Shown here piece by piece: positions 12,646-33,060 of a stretch of DNA of 64,000 nucleotides (the first letter of the stretch is position 1; each line of letters starts with the position of its first letter). The notes beneath the pieces were generated by a model. It did not search any database and was not told the DNA's origin. It worked only from the letters and a program-made list of their open reading frames with translations. The translations under genes were made by a program, and so were the position numbers. The stretch is from positions 278,926,413 to 278,990,412 of the forward strand of contig CM038215.1 in the NCBI GenBank assembly GCA_021442155.1, in the 5' to 3' direction. The stretch is from Cymbidium sinense. Its lineage: Eukaryota > Streptophyta > Magnoliopsida > Asparagales > Orchidaceae.

Positions 12646-12949
12646 TTTCTCCTTGGACTTAAAAAAATACTCTTCTTTGATGAGTTTGAACTAATGTAAT
12701 CCTTCATTAGCTCTGGTACAAGCTCTGCTTCTCTTTAACATGGCAAGTATTTTCACTTGGTTTATTCTTCCACCTCTCAAGGAATTTGTATTTTGTATCT
12801 CCATCTAATGGCAACTCATTTGTAATTATATGCTTAACTTTAAAGAATGGTGGCTAAATAGATATCTACAAATAATTTTCATCTCTTTCTGTAAATATGT
12901 TATTTTATAAAACTAGCAGTGTAATTTCTTGAAATAATCTTCATTAAAA

Positions 12950-13960
12950 ATGAGGCTAATAAATATGTCAGGAGTTTATTCAAAGGCTTAAGCATTAGTA
13001 CCAAATTTCTTAACAATCTTGAAAAGCCCATATGCTCTCATCTGGAATTTATTATGTTTTATAGAAAAAAAATCTCTTAGGTTGGATGCGTATCAATATA
13101 TGATCACTTACATCATATTTCTTAAAAAATTTATCTTTTTTTTTCCGTCAAGCATACAACATTATTCAATTCTTATTGTTTTCTTATGTTTTTGTGAATG
13201 GTATGAGAATCATATGCAAATATAATATGTTGAATCATAAAATATATGAGTGGGTATGCTAGGTAAATTAATAAGCTTCTTAAGATTATGCCTTTATATT
13301 ATTTTGAAAGATGTCTTATTGGTTATACATGAAAATAGTGTTATTATATGCAAATTCTAATATAGGTAGAAGTAAATCTTAATTTTCTAAACCGTTCCAA
13401 TTGAACATCTCAATTTGTTTCCTGGTGTTCTATTAATCACTTCAATTTGCCCATCATCTATAAGGGAGGAATGTAGAGGATAATTTTAACTTAATACTCA
13501 TTAATTTATATAGTTTTTCTAAAAATAAGATACAAATTTGACATCGTTGTGTAATCTTTAGTATATGGAAGTACATACAATCTCATATCTCCATAAAAAT
13601 ATGCTTGCTATATGTGATGCACTATAGGATTTTGGGCAAGATAAGAAGTGGGATATCTTGGAGAATCGGTTTGCAATAATAAAGATGCTATCATACCACC
13701 TAGGTGTCTTAGAAAGGCCTAAAATAAAGTCCATATGTATGTCCTCCCAAGATCTACATGGAATGGGTAAGTCAATATATTTTCTTGATTTTTATTTTAT
13801 AGTCTTAGCAATATGTATAATATTGAGTCACAATCTTCTTATGGATTTTCTTGGAATGCATAGCTTTATAAAGATAATCATTAATAACCATGTAGGAGTT
13901 ATTAAATTACATGAGTTTAGACTCATGTTCTAAATAGATGAGATGAAATGACAAATCTTA
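12950..13960 (-). pseudogene. Integrase remnant of the second gypsy element
   Basis: On the minus strand near 13790-13640 the pieces read DFILGLSKTPRWYDSI, FIIANRFSKISHF and LSCPKS. These match the integrase core [33 protein letters not shown]. Near 13040-12960 a piece like GFSRLLRNLVLMLKPLN matches the C-terminal GPFKILRKFGPNAYEIDLP region. Frames are broken throughout. Confidence 0.75.
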
Positions 13961-14012
13961 TAGTCATCATTTAAACTTTCAAATTCAGAAGTTTGAATTT
14001 CTAAATGACTAA

Positions 14013-14234
14013 GGGTCTGCTTGGGGTAGCTGTAATTTTTTGAAAAGCTGGTTGTAAAACTGCTGTGTTACAAATATTTTTTTTTTTTGAAAAATTTAAA
14101 AAATAGCTTTGACACCTCAATAAACTTTGGTTCTCCAAATAATTTTTTTCACAAAATTTTAGAAAAACAAGTTAATAGTAAATGAAAATATCTAGTTTTG
14201 AAAAAGTAAAGTAAAAAAATGTCCCAAAGCGTCC
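14013..14234. mobile_element. Tourist-like MITE inside the gypsy element
   Basis: 222 bases with imperfect terminal inverted repeats: GGGTCTGCTTGGGG at the left, and at the right the complement of GGACGCTTTGGGAC. It is flanked by TAA on the left and TAG on the right, close to the TWA target duplication of PIF/Harbinger-type MITEs. It splits the gypsy pol remnant between integrase and RNase H. Confidence 0.5.
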
Positions 14235-14559
14235 TAGAGGAGATTTTAGATAATATGAATGCTGGTTTATTAAGTATAAAAAAAAAAAAAGAATTCTAAA
14301 GGTATTATATACCCATTCAGTATGTCTATAACTTTTCTTCTTTTGGGCGTGTATAAATTTTAGAGCATGATGGTTCATTTTAAGAATAAACTCCTTATAT
14401 AATAAGTATCTCTAGTGCCTAAGGGTATGATTGATGACATAGTATTCTTTATCATATGTAAAATAACATTACCTAGCATATTCAATTTATTATTGAAGAA
14501 AGTCACTGAATGGTTCTTAACTTAATATCCCTCTAGGCCCTATGATGGAAGTATCACAA

Positions 14560-15470
14560 GTTGCTTCAAGTGTTTTATTAAAGTTAGAAAGTTTAGGATG
14601 GGTGAAGAAGTATGAGAACTTTAATTTATTCCAAGGACTTTTCTATAGGTGTAATACAAATAATTTTATTTTTTTTAAAAGAGCTACAGTGATGCTGAAG
14701 TCATTGATAAACCTTCTGTAGAAGGTTGCAAGGCTATGGAAGTTTTTAATATTTGTGAATGATTTGGGGTTGGCCAATCCAAGGTTGCTTAATCATTAAT
14801 GGGTCTATTTTCAACACTTTAACTGACAGAACAAAGTAAAAAAATTAGTTTTTGGCTGGAAGAAGAATTATTTTGTAAGATTCACATACAACTTTGCTTT
14901 TTTCAACTATCCCAATACTAATTTCAAGTGGTCTTGATGTGACTTCTTATCAGGGCAATAAGAATGTCATCAAAGTACACACCTAGAAAATGGCCAATAA
15001 ATGTTTTCAGTGTTGTGTTCATCAATTTTATGAATGTATTGGGGTATTATATAATCCAAAAGGCATAGTCAGCCACTGTATAAATCATCTATAGTTTTAA
15101 AACTATTTTGACTCATCCTTAGGGTTTATTTTGATCTGATGATAACTACTCTTTAACTCCATCTTGGGGGATAAACATATTTTTGTAATAAGATCTAACA
15201 TTTCGTTCTAATCTAGGAACATAATATCTATACTTTTTGGTGATTTTCTTCACTGTTTTATTGTTCATACACATTTTTCATGCATCATCTTTCTTGGGTT
15301 ATAAAAGGGCAAGATATGCACAAGGACTTACGCTTTCTAGAGAGAAGCATTTTCTCAGGAGTTCGACATACTCTATTGGATTCATGTTATACTGTGATAA
15401 ATTAGATTTTTATGAATCAAGAATCAAATTTATGGCTTGTTGTATGTTTCTCAAGGGGTGGTAACTCATC
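14560..15470 (-). pseudogene. Reverse transcriptase / RNase H remnant of the second gypsy element
   Basis: Minus-strand pieces include WLTMPFGLYNTP (matching WLVMPFGLCNAPATF), a damaged YxDD region read as VCTLMTFLL, and LQHHCSSFKKNKI further on, corresponding to the loop where RT passes into RNase H. Many stops are present. Confidence 0.75.
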
Positions 15471-16239
15471 TAGTAGGTCATTATTAGTCAAAATATTATA
15501 CTCAATTAATAGATTTGTGGCACATTAGGTATGTGATGCTCATCTAAATCAGGAATAACCTCTTTCATTTGCATGATGTAGACAGAAGCATGATAAAAAA
15601 CTCTCTCAATAAACTCTTAAGCTCCAAATGTTCAATTCTAACAAGTGCTATAATTGTGTCAAGGGTGAAGTTTGAAATGCTATACTTTGGGATTAAATCA
15701 CTATCAATTGAAATTTTGTATTTTATTTTTTGGCTTTGGCTGAATCTCATAATAGAATTTCTGAGGAATGGTAGGTGCTTCTCTATTGGCTTTACAAGAA
15801 ATAATTTTATTTTTTTAATGCTTGAAAACATATTTATTTTTTTGACCATAATGTATGACATTCAAATCATAAGGCTAAGGCTTGCCTTGTAGGATAGGTG
15901 CTATGTTTATGGATAGAACATGTGTGATCCTCATAACTAACTATCTTGTAGGGAACTATTAGATATAATGAGTAATAAAGTGTGATTTACTCACTTACAT
16001 TGAATTGCTCAAGATGGGGTTCTGGTTTTAAATTTTTCTTTACAAGTGCATGTGTGGATATCATATGCATTGCACTACCTTTATTAGTAATTAAATTGCA
16101 CGTTTTATCATTACACATGACACACATGGTAAAGATATTCTTCTCTCTCAAATCTTAATTTCTAGATACAATTATACACCCCATAACACTCATCTGATCC
16201 TTTAAGGTATCCTCTACACCCCCATTTGATAATGGGATC

Positions 16240-17260
16240 ATCATGAATCTTCTCTATCTTATTATCTTTTATTTCCCATTTGCCTCATCTAGAAACATGA
16301 GTTTGGTCTTACATTAATTTTGCATGTGTTCCTTTTATAGCATTTAAAAGACATTATATCCCTCACATTCTTGGATATAGACTTAGTGATAATCTTATGG
16401 GTCTGGACATTAGATGATGAAGGGCTATGTTTAACATTAGATCTTTATGTTTGATTTGTCTAAGTTTGATAAGGTTTGGCTCATAGATTTATATGTTGAT
16501 GCTATTTTCTTATACTTCTTTAGCAAGGTTCAAAGTTCTACTTTACTTTTGACATCTCCTGTAATACCAATAATAAATTTATTAGTAAATTGTCAATCTT
16601 GATTAGTGTTATTGTTCCTAGTTATAAGATCTTCAAAAGCATTCATGTAATAATTCACCTGAATACTCCTTTGTCATAAGATCATTAATTGTTTGTGTAA
16701 TTTGTTGTCATGATTTTAAAGCAATAATTATCCCCAAGCATCTCTTTCATTTTTACCCGGGACAATATAGTTGTCTTTAGCCTTTCATTTGGTAAAATAT
16801 TATTCTAATAAGTTTTGACATAATTAATTTTATTTTAGCAAATATAGTTCTTTGATAGTTTTCCATTTGTTATCAATCAAAAAATTCATCTATTTGAGTG
16901 GCCAATTTAAAATTTTAATTGAATCATAAACACCGTCATAGTTAGGCCTTAACTTAACATTGTCATTGGGTTCACTTTAATGGCCATGATTCCTTTGATG
17001 CTCATCTATACTAAGGCATCTAAAATGGTCTCTTGGTGAATAATCATTTCTAGGGTTTTCCAAAATTTCCTTTCTAACTTATCAATTTCAATAGGAGCTT
17101 AGTTAAGTGGTAGATTATTCGTCTCTGTAGTCATTTCTTACATTTGGGTGGTTAAATTCATGATCATCTCTTAAAATTTTTTTCATTATGTTAGACAACC
17201 ACTTCTACCCTCTTAACTTTAACCAATTGATCTTTTACTAGTAGATTTTGGTGGCATGCT
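16240..17260 (-). pseudogene. Gag remnant of the second gypsy element
   Basis: On the minus strand near 16950-16740 the text LRPNYDGVYDSIKILNWPLK...KDNYIVPGKNERDAWG follows the Gag order (F.EWL...WW..L...I..W..MK). Near 16370-16310 a piece SFKCYKRNTCKI corresponds to the CFKCHGFGHIA zinc knuckle with key residues lost. It is heavily decayed. Confidence 0.6.
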
Positions 17261-17309
17261 TGTAGGTGAAGATCAAGCAATGCTATGCAAGTGTGATGTA
17301 AGCAATAGT

Positions 17310-18425
17310 AACAGCTGCAACAACAAGCCTTTATCCCACTATGTAGGGTTGGCTACATGAATCCTTCTTCTCAATTATGTCCTATTAAGTATCAAATTCT
17401 CATTTAATTCTAATAAAATAAGATTATTTTTTATACTAGCTAACTAAGTCTTTTAAGGTCTAACTTTACCTTTCTTAACATAGGTCATCTAGTCTCTTAA
17501 TTTGGTTATTGGACGACCGACGTTTTATGTAACCAAACCATCTAAGGCAACTCTCAAATCTAATCTGCTATTGGAGGTACTCTAACCTTTTCACATATAT
17601 ATCCCTTTCGCATTTTGTCTCTAAGTGTAAAATCACTCATCCACTTGAGCATCCTTGTCTCTGCAACACCTAACTTAATTTTATGCTTCTCTTTTACTGG
17701 CTAACATTCTTTGCTATAAATCATTGTAGGTCTTTTCACCATCTTATAAAATTTTCTCTTAAGTCTAAGTGATACTTTTCCATCACTATGTATTCTTTCA
17801 CTTCAATCATCCAACCTGAATTCTACTAATAACATCCTCATCTATTTCACCATCATTTTGAATAATAGACCCTAGATATCTAAAACATTCACTCTTTTAT
17901 AGACTTGATCACTCACAATGTCACAACCCTAGATCTTTTACAACTAAAATTACACTCCACATAATCAGATGATCCAACTTAAGCGAAAGCCTTGAGTCTT
18001 TAAGTTTGACCTCCATAATTTAAGTTTCTTTTGAACTCCCTCTAGTCTTCTCAATAAGAAGAATATCATCAACAAAAAGCATACAACAAGGTACATCCTC
18101 CTATAAATGTCTAGTAAAACATCCATAAAAAAATATATGAGTTTAAAGATGATTCTTGATGTAATTCAACTGAAATAGGAAAATATTTTGTCAATCATTC
18201 TTGTGTTTGGACACAAATAACAGCTCTAGTGTATATATCCTTTATGACTTGAATATAAGCATATTAACTCCTTTCTTTTCTAGAATTCTCCAAAGCACTT
18301 CTCGTGGAACTTTATCATATGCTTTCTCTAAATCAACAAATATCATATGAAAATTCTCCTTACTCTCTCTATACTTTTCATCAAACCTCTCATCAAATGT
18401 ATAGCATCCAAGAGTGTTGTAGCTT
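17310..18425 (-). mobile_element. RTE-type LINE copy A, 5'-truncated
   Basis: The left end, CAACAACAAGCCTTTATCCC, is the complement of the RTE 3' terminus seen also at 18608 and 41740. The minus strand carries the end of the reverse transcriptase ORF with frameshifts. Homology to the other two copies stops near 18425, next to an A-rich run. It is inserted in the 5' internal part of the second gypsy element. Confidence 0.8.
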
Positions 18426-18605
18426 GAAAGAAAAAAAAATTAACGCAATAAATGCTTGCTATAATAAACTAAAATATGTTTCAAATATATTTTTTTAAAT
18501 TTTTGAAGCATTCAATTTAATGCAAAAATAAATAAATAAAATAAAGAGTAACAAAAAATTCTAAGAGTGCATATAAAATCCTAAGATTCAATAACAGATA
18601 TCTAA

Positions 18606-19515
18606 TACAACAATAGTAACAATAAGCCTTTATCCAACTATGTGGGGTTGGCTATGTGAATTCTTTTTTTTCATTATATCCTATTAAATGTCAAATCCTT
18701 ATTTAATTCTAATAAACTAAGGTCATTTTTTTATACATATTAACCAAGTCTTTTTAGGTCTACCTCTACTTTTTTAATATAAGGCTCATCTAATACATCT
18801 ATTCTCCTAACTGGTCATCGGACGATCTACGTTTTATGTGGCCAATCCATCTAAGATAGCTCTCTCTAATCTTATCTTTCACCAGAGCTACTCCAATCTT
18901 ATCACATAAATATATTCATTTTGCATTTTATTCTAAGGGTAAAACTACTCATCCATCTGAGCATCCTCATCTCTACAACACCTAACATAATTTCATGCTT
19001 CTCTTTTACTAGTCAACATTCTGCACAATAAATCATTACAAGTCGTACTACAATCTTATAAAATTTCCCCTTAAGACTAAGCAATACTTTTCTATCACAC
19101 AACGGGCCATATGCATTACTCCTCTTCAATCATCCAACTTGAATTCTATTAATAATATCTCCATCTATTTCACCATCATTTTAAACAATATACCCAATAT
19201 ATTTGAAAGATTCACTATGTTTAATGATTTAATCCCCTAATGTCACAACCCCACTATTAGATCTTCTACAACTAAAATTAACTTTATGCATTCAATTTTA
19301 GATTTATTTAAACGAAAACTTTTAGACTCTAAGGTTGACATCCATAATTCAAGTTTCTCTTGAACTGCCTCTCTAGTCTTATCAACAAGAAGAATATCAT
19401 CAGCAAAAAGCATACACCAAGGTACATCTTCCTGTAAATGCCTAGTAAGAACATCCATAACTAAAGTAAAAAGATATGGACTTAAAGCCGATATACCCTG
19501 AACCCTAAATAACAT
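18606..19515 (-). mobile_element. RTE-type LINE copy B, 5'-truncated, with RT fragment
   Basis: An open minus-strand frame at 19515-19243 reads [25 protein letters not shown] then [15 protein letters not shown]. The FADD box is the RT catalytic motif of RTE LINEs (usually [19 protein letters not shown]...FADDIVLV). The 3' end at 18608 repeats that of copy A. It lies about 180 bases from copy A in the same orientation but covers overlapping rather than contiguous parts, so these are two copies and not one split element. Confidence 0.88.
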
Positions 19516-19883
19516 ACATCAAATGTTGATTGGAATATAAGTTACAATTTTTTTTGAATGTGGATCACTTTATTGATTTGAATTACTTTAGAAAAATTAA
19601 GAATAGGGTAAGTTATTTTGGTAATTCGCTAGACAAATATAAGTAGAGGCAACTAGTTGACAATTATGCAATGATTCATAGAATTGACCCAAGTATTTTC
19701 TATTAGTTTTTACAATAAAAGATTAAATAACATCAAAGGAGTTAACTAATTCCAAAAATGAAAGAACAACTTTTTTATGGATTTCAAATTCACCAATTGA
19801 AAATACTTTGCCAAGCATCTAATCTCCTTGGTGATCAAGTCTCCAATGGTCCTCCTTTAACTTGCCTTTGATATGAAATTTGG

Positions 19884-20856
19884 TGTAGCCAAAGTTGGCC
19901 CCATAATGGTTTAGAGATTTTTCTAAGAGGGGCTGGGAAGAGGACCTAGGCCTTAGTGGAGTGAATTAGCGATGTAAATTAGGGTTTGGAGTAACAATAG
20001 GGTCGGTTGACACAAGACAACCCAACACTTGAAAAAGCTTAGTTTTGATTTTAGGGTTTTAGTGTAGTAAAAATATTGATTGTTTGGGGTTGAAACTTCA
20101 GAGAATGTTAATTCAAAGTGGACAAAAATATTTTGGAGAGTTTTATAATTTTAAGAGGAATTTTATTATTTTTTTGGGATTATTCATGAGGATTCCTCTC
20201 TAGTTGACAGTACAACCTGAGGGAGTTTGATTTTGAGAAACAAGCTTAAGTTTACGGAATGGAGCTAAAAATTTTGGGATAAGAGATATCACCAAAGTAA
20301 TAGATAAGAGATATCACCAAATCCCATCCCTTATTTGGACGGCCACTAAGCTTTTAAAATCTTTGGATTAACTCTAAAGTTTTCTTCATAACAATACTCA
20401 AAACTTCATTCCATGGTAAAAAGAAAAAAAAACATAAATAGGTTTTCCTAACATGATTTTTAAAATTTTCAAGGAAAGGGAGCCTTGTGTAACCACCCAA
20501 ACTACCTTTGTGTAACCACTCAAACCACCCCAATTTTTTTCCTTGGCCAGCCACCTATTAATTTGATTATAATAAATTTATATAATATTTATATTTTCAT
20601 TAATTTTAATGACTTATTCATCACATTTGAAATTTTAAATTCCAAAAGTCTTAAGTATTTGGATTTTAAATTTCAAAATATCAAACTGCAATAATCACAA
20701 GTACATAACAAATACATAATTTTGCACATGATACTTGCATAAATGAAATAAATACTAAGCTTAAGTCTTCATTTTGCTTCTAGTGATTGGACCTCCTTGA
20801 TTATTTGGAATGAGCCTGGTTCAATCTTGTCTCCATGGGCCCCATGGGCTACGTCA
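19884..20856 (-). repeat. 5' LTR of the second gypsy element
   Basis: Homologous to 11420-12645. The outer end is GGGCCCCATGGGCTACGTCA on the plus strand. A separate short tandem duplication (GATAAGAGATATCACCAAA, twice near 20280-20325) is absent from the other LTR. Confidence 0.75.
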
Positions 20857-21680
20857 GTAAAAATTAATATATTATCGTTGTGTATTCTTTTTTGGGACTA
20901 TTAATGAAATAGATAATCATACTCATGGGGAAACTCATATATGGCTAGTGTGAGAGATAAACGAGCTTTCCATATAGTCTCTAATATCTATCATTATACA
21001 CTAGAAGGCTTTATTTTTGTTGTTGTTGGATTCATAGGAGTGTAAACTAGTTTCCGAACTAGTAACCATGTTTCTTTTAATAGATCTAGAACATACTTTC
21101 ATTAATAATTGAAAATACTATCCGTTATCTAAGCCACTTCCATATTTTAGATGATCCAATTTTTTGATCTCAAATTTCACATCAAGAAGATTAGTTGGAT
21201 AGCCATAATTCTGTGCTGTTTCCCTACAATTTTATCATTGGAAAATGATTTTGAAAATACCCTGTCATACTTCACTTCAATGAAATGATGATTGGCTTTT
21301 CACCTTTTGAAGCATAACAGTCATTATTCTGTGGTGTTAATTGTTATGGAGGGCGGGGCGCTCAAATCTAAGTTATATAGTATTTATTATATCGGCGAAT
21401 ATGTAATTTTGTATGTTATGTTAGAACATCTAATTGTATCTTAATTTCTCAGTTAAAGCTCAAATCCTGATTTTTTTTTTTTTTTTGCATTTGAAATTTT
21501 GAAGATATGCAAGTGCAGGGATTAAAAATAGTTTTTTGCATTTTTAACGTGAATATCCTTGAGTGATGGAGCCTTTAGAATGAAAATAAGTGAGGCGAGA
21601 GACAAGTGAAGGAATGCCCTGGGTAGAGCCTTGGCTTCTTACATTGAAATTTAAGAGTGCAATTGACTAATTTGAAACCC
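20857..21680. other. Non-coding DNA upstream of the AAA exons
   Basis: No exon of the AAA gene and no element with a clear signature was recognised. It is probably intron. Confidence 0.45.
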
Positions 21681-21683
21681 TAA

Positions 21684-21973
21684 GGGGTCGTTTGGGATCA
21701 CTTTTATTTTTTATTTTTTATTTTTTATTTTGTAATTTTGTTTTGTTTTATTTATGTTTTGTTTAAAAATAAAACTTGTTTGATTGTATTTGTTATTTTT
21801 AAAAAACACTCAAAATATCTTTTAGGTGTTTTGAGTGTTTTTAAAAATAATATTATTTATTTTTGAAAACAAAATAAAATCACATAAAAAAATACTTTGA
21901 ACAAACATATCTTTAAAAATAACATAAAAGTAAAAACAAAATATAGAAAAAAAAATTGATCCCAAACAGCCTC
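21684..21973. mobile_element. Tourist-like MITE
   Basis: 290 bases. Inverted ends are GGGGTCGTTTGGGATC at the left, and at the right the complement of GAGGCTGTTTGGGATC. The target duplication TAA is perfect (21681-21683 and 21974-21976). The interior is AT-rich with no coding. It is the same family as 49351-49517. Confidence 0.82.
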
Positions 21974-22142
21974 TAAGGAAACCAATTTGTTGTTTTCTAG
22001 GCTTGAAAATCCAAGCTGGAGGGACCAACAAGTTAAAATGACCTAAGCTTGAGGGACCAATTTGTTGTTTTCTAAGGAAACCAATTTGTTGTTTTCTAGG
22101 CTTGAAAATCCAAGCTTGAGGGATCAACAAGTTAAAATGACC
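21974..22142. repeat. Tandem duplication of about 99 bases
   Basis: A unit starting AAGGAAACCAATTTGTTG and ending AAGTTAAAATGACCTAA occurs at about 21975-22043 and again at 22074-22142, with only a few differences. It lies in the presumed intron directly before the first visible AAA exon. Confidence 0.8.
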
Positions 22143-22341
22143 TAACTGTAGTTTACACCAGTAGTCTATTACAACTTTCTATAATTACGTATTCGGAAGT
22201 GCCAAAGACTAAAAATTAGCATTATCGAGGGAGATGTTGAATTGGTGCTTGCAACTTAGTTTTTTTGGTGACGATTCATATGTGTTCTATTGTTTGTTCA
22301 CTGTTAGATGTATATTGTCTTTCTTAAAAATAGCATAATAA

Positions 22342-30810
<8,469 letters not shown>

Positions 30811-31140
30811 AAGGCCATTTCTTGTGCTGTTCATACAACTTCATAATTTATCAAAAATTGCAAGCATAATACTGCTACTGATGGGAACCCCTTCATCACA
30901 GAGCTATATTGTAAAAAATTGAGAACAGACTGCAGAAGCAAATCATGTGTGGATTAGATATTAGCTAAGTAGAGGGGCTCTTTGTTCGCATCTATTTGCT
31001 GTTGTTAATCTTTTGTTATCTTGAGAGTCTTCTCAGCTTGTACATACACATCAGTGTATACACAGAAGAAATATCTCTGAGGATTTATATTACCTTTGGT
31101 CGTCCTATAATATTAATGCAAACTTATGTTATTTAACAAA
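30811..31140 (+). other. Probable 3' UTR of the AAA gene
   Basis: Directly follows the TAG stop. It is of mixed composition with no TE signature, with T-rich and TGTA-containing stretches near 31010-31140. No canonical AATAAA was seen, so the poly(A) site is not fixed. Confidence 0.5.
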
Positions 31141-32130
31141 TATTGTACTTTGGAAGTTCTACTTTATTATTGTGAGCGTATGTTTATCTGCCTTTATTGA
31201 ACTTTGCTTTCTTTAGTATCAAATTGCTGTTGTACTCATCATAGCAACAATAATTTTTGTAAAGAGCTGTGTTATGTTTGGGTTTAATAACGTCCAGTGA
31301 AATCTACTCTTTCAAGCAGAATGCATGCCACCATAGAATAGAATATCAAACCGGATCGGTTGATTCAACTGGTTCAGTCTACTAGCCGGTCGAAATAACT
31401 GGCCAGATCAATTTTGTAGGTAATCTGATTGCACCGGCTAGAATCGTCGATTCAACTGGTGAACTGATGAGCCTGTTGGGTGGGAAAAAACTTTTAGTAG
31501 TCGTTGATGTAAGATCAGCAAGCAAATATCAATCTAAAAGTGCTTTACTTGTCCTGATTTTTGGCCCGTTGTCTCATTCTTCACTTCACTTTATGGCTAG
31601 ACAAAATGACGAACACAACACGGCAACTCCAAGGGCCAACTCTCGAGGCTCAACACCTTAGAGCACACAGCACTCCTGGCATTATCGCCCACCCGTTCTT
31701 TATCAGAGCTTTACTGGTACTGCTCTAGAGCAGATTCGTCCAGCGTCCTCATTCCTCTTGGTTCTGCACTCCAGTGAATTGCCATTTTTAATTTTTGGAT
31801 TTCAGTTTTGATTTTTGTAAAGCATTGTGAAATGATATTCATTTAATCTTCTTTTTGTCAATTTATTTTGAGTCAAATCCTTTGCATTAAAAAAAAAAAA
31901 AATCAAAATCTATCACTATCTTAACTCGTAAATCTTCACAATCAACACAGATTTTTATAGACCTTTTAAATCTGTTAATTTTCAAGTTATAAGTACTTTG
32001 TTCTAACTTGTAACAAAGTTTGTAAAAGTTTAAAATTGATTGTTAGGTTTAAGGATTGAGCTAATTGAAATCAAGAGTAAACTTATAATTCTGATTGAAT
32101 TTCTAAGGTTAAATGCCATCTATTAATAAA
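31141..32130. other. Intergenic DNA without recognised genes
   Basis: A segment at 31350-31460 repeats the words ACCGG and GGTT(C)A with the text ATCGGTTGATTCAACTGG, a pattern common in dispersed plant repeats. No coding is supported. Confidence 0.5.
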
Positions 32131-32139
32131 ATGAAGTAG

Positions 32140-33060
32140 CACTTTGTTGGGGTTAAAAGAAATATTGCTCAATGTAAGAAGGTCCTGCATTATATTTGGT
32201 ATCAAATGTAGAAAATTTTAGAAGGAATATCACAACGAAAGCAAGAAGCATAAATAAACAAAGAGAGTATAAATTTATATGATAATATTGAGGTTGCAGA
32301 GATGGGTCCTTCTCATTTCAAATCACAAAATTCAACTACAAATGAAAAAGAATTAGATAAAGGAAAAAAAAGAAAGGTCAATGATCTATAGAATTACTTC
32401 GCTTCTAGAACTAAGCTGACATAACAATCTTCTATAAAATCTATGTTACCATTAGAAGGGGCTATGCATCATGCTGATATAGCATTAGCATTGGTCATCA
32501 TGTGCTGCACATTATTGAAATCTTTATTTTAAATGATATTGATAGTATGCAATATGTTGCAGATCTAAGTCTAGAAAGTTTTTAAAGTGACTCATTTATA
32601 CAATCATATATTCTTACGAGCTTGGTTAAGAAAAAGACCTAGATGGGGAGAGATCATTTGGCCAGAGCAATATATTTTGCAACAACTTTTATTACTTTGA
32701 AAAGTGTTAATAATCACAAACATGATTTGCGAGTATCGGTAGCTAGTAAGAACTTAATGTTTCAAAGTTATCGAAAAAATAGAAGGAAAAGAGACAAGTT
32801 TTATTATTATTGATTTTATATTTAAAATTATTACTGTGTTATGACAAAATTAGCAGGCTCACTCATAAGGCTATTAAGAGTTGTTGATGTTGATGAGAAA
32901 CCTTCACTTAACTATATTTATAATGGAATGTATAGAAAAGGGGGACAATCAAAAGTATGTTTAAAAATACAAATGGACTTAATAAGTCAAACAAATGTAT
33001 TATTAAGAGCCAATGAGATTGTCAACTTCGCCAAGGAACTCTCATTTTCAATATGATCAA
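32140..33060 (+). pseudogene. hAT transposase remnant, N-terminal to middle part
   Basis: Plus-strand pieces in order: VAEMGPSHFKS...KGKKRKVNDL (32290-32390, linker after a BED zinc finger), SIKSMLPLEGAMHHADIALA (32430-32495), LRKRPRWGEIIWPEQYILQQLLLL-like text (about 32620-32690, matching RPGPTRFATTFI), and the open frame at 32841-33056 with SLIRLLRVVDVDEKPSLNYIYNGM. This is the BED-finger hAT order seen in many plant copies. Stops and frameshifts separate the pieces. It lies about 1 kb beyond the AAA gene end. Confidence 0.8.

Larger units (their letters stand above)
11420..20856 (-). mobile_element. Second Ty3/gypsy element, old, with nested insertions
   Basis: Two diverged LTRs (about 11420-12645 and 19884-20856) bracket minus-strand gag, RT and integrase remnants. 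On the minus strand the LTRs start TGATGTGACACATGGGGCC and TGACGTAGCCCATGGGGCC. AAGGAGAAA, a plausible polypurine tract, abuts the left LTR. On the minus strand, directly after the right LTR's end (...GGCTACA), lies TTTCATATCAAAGGC, resembling a degenerate tRNA-Met primer site. I could not find a target duplication, and the left outer border is approximate. A MITE and two LINEs are inserted in it. Confidence 0.8.

Noticed and set aside
17310..19515. One LINE split by an insertion
   Set aside because: Both pieces have their own 3' terminus and overlap in consensus coverage, so they are two insertions.
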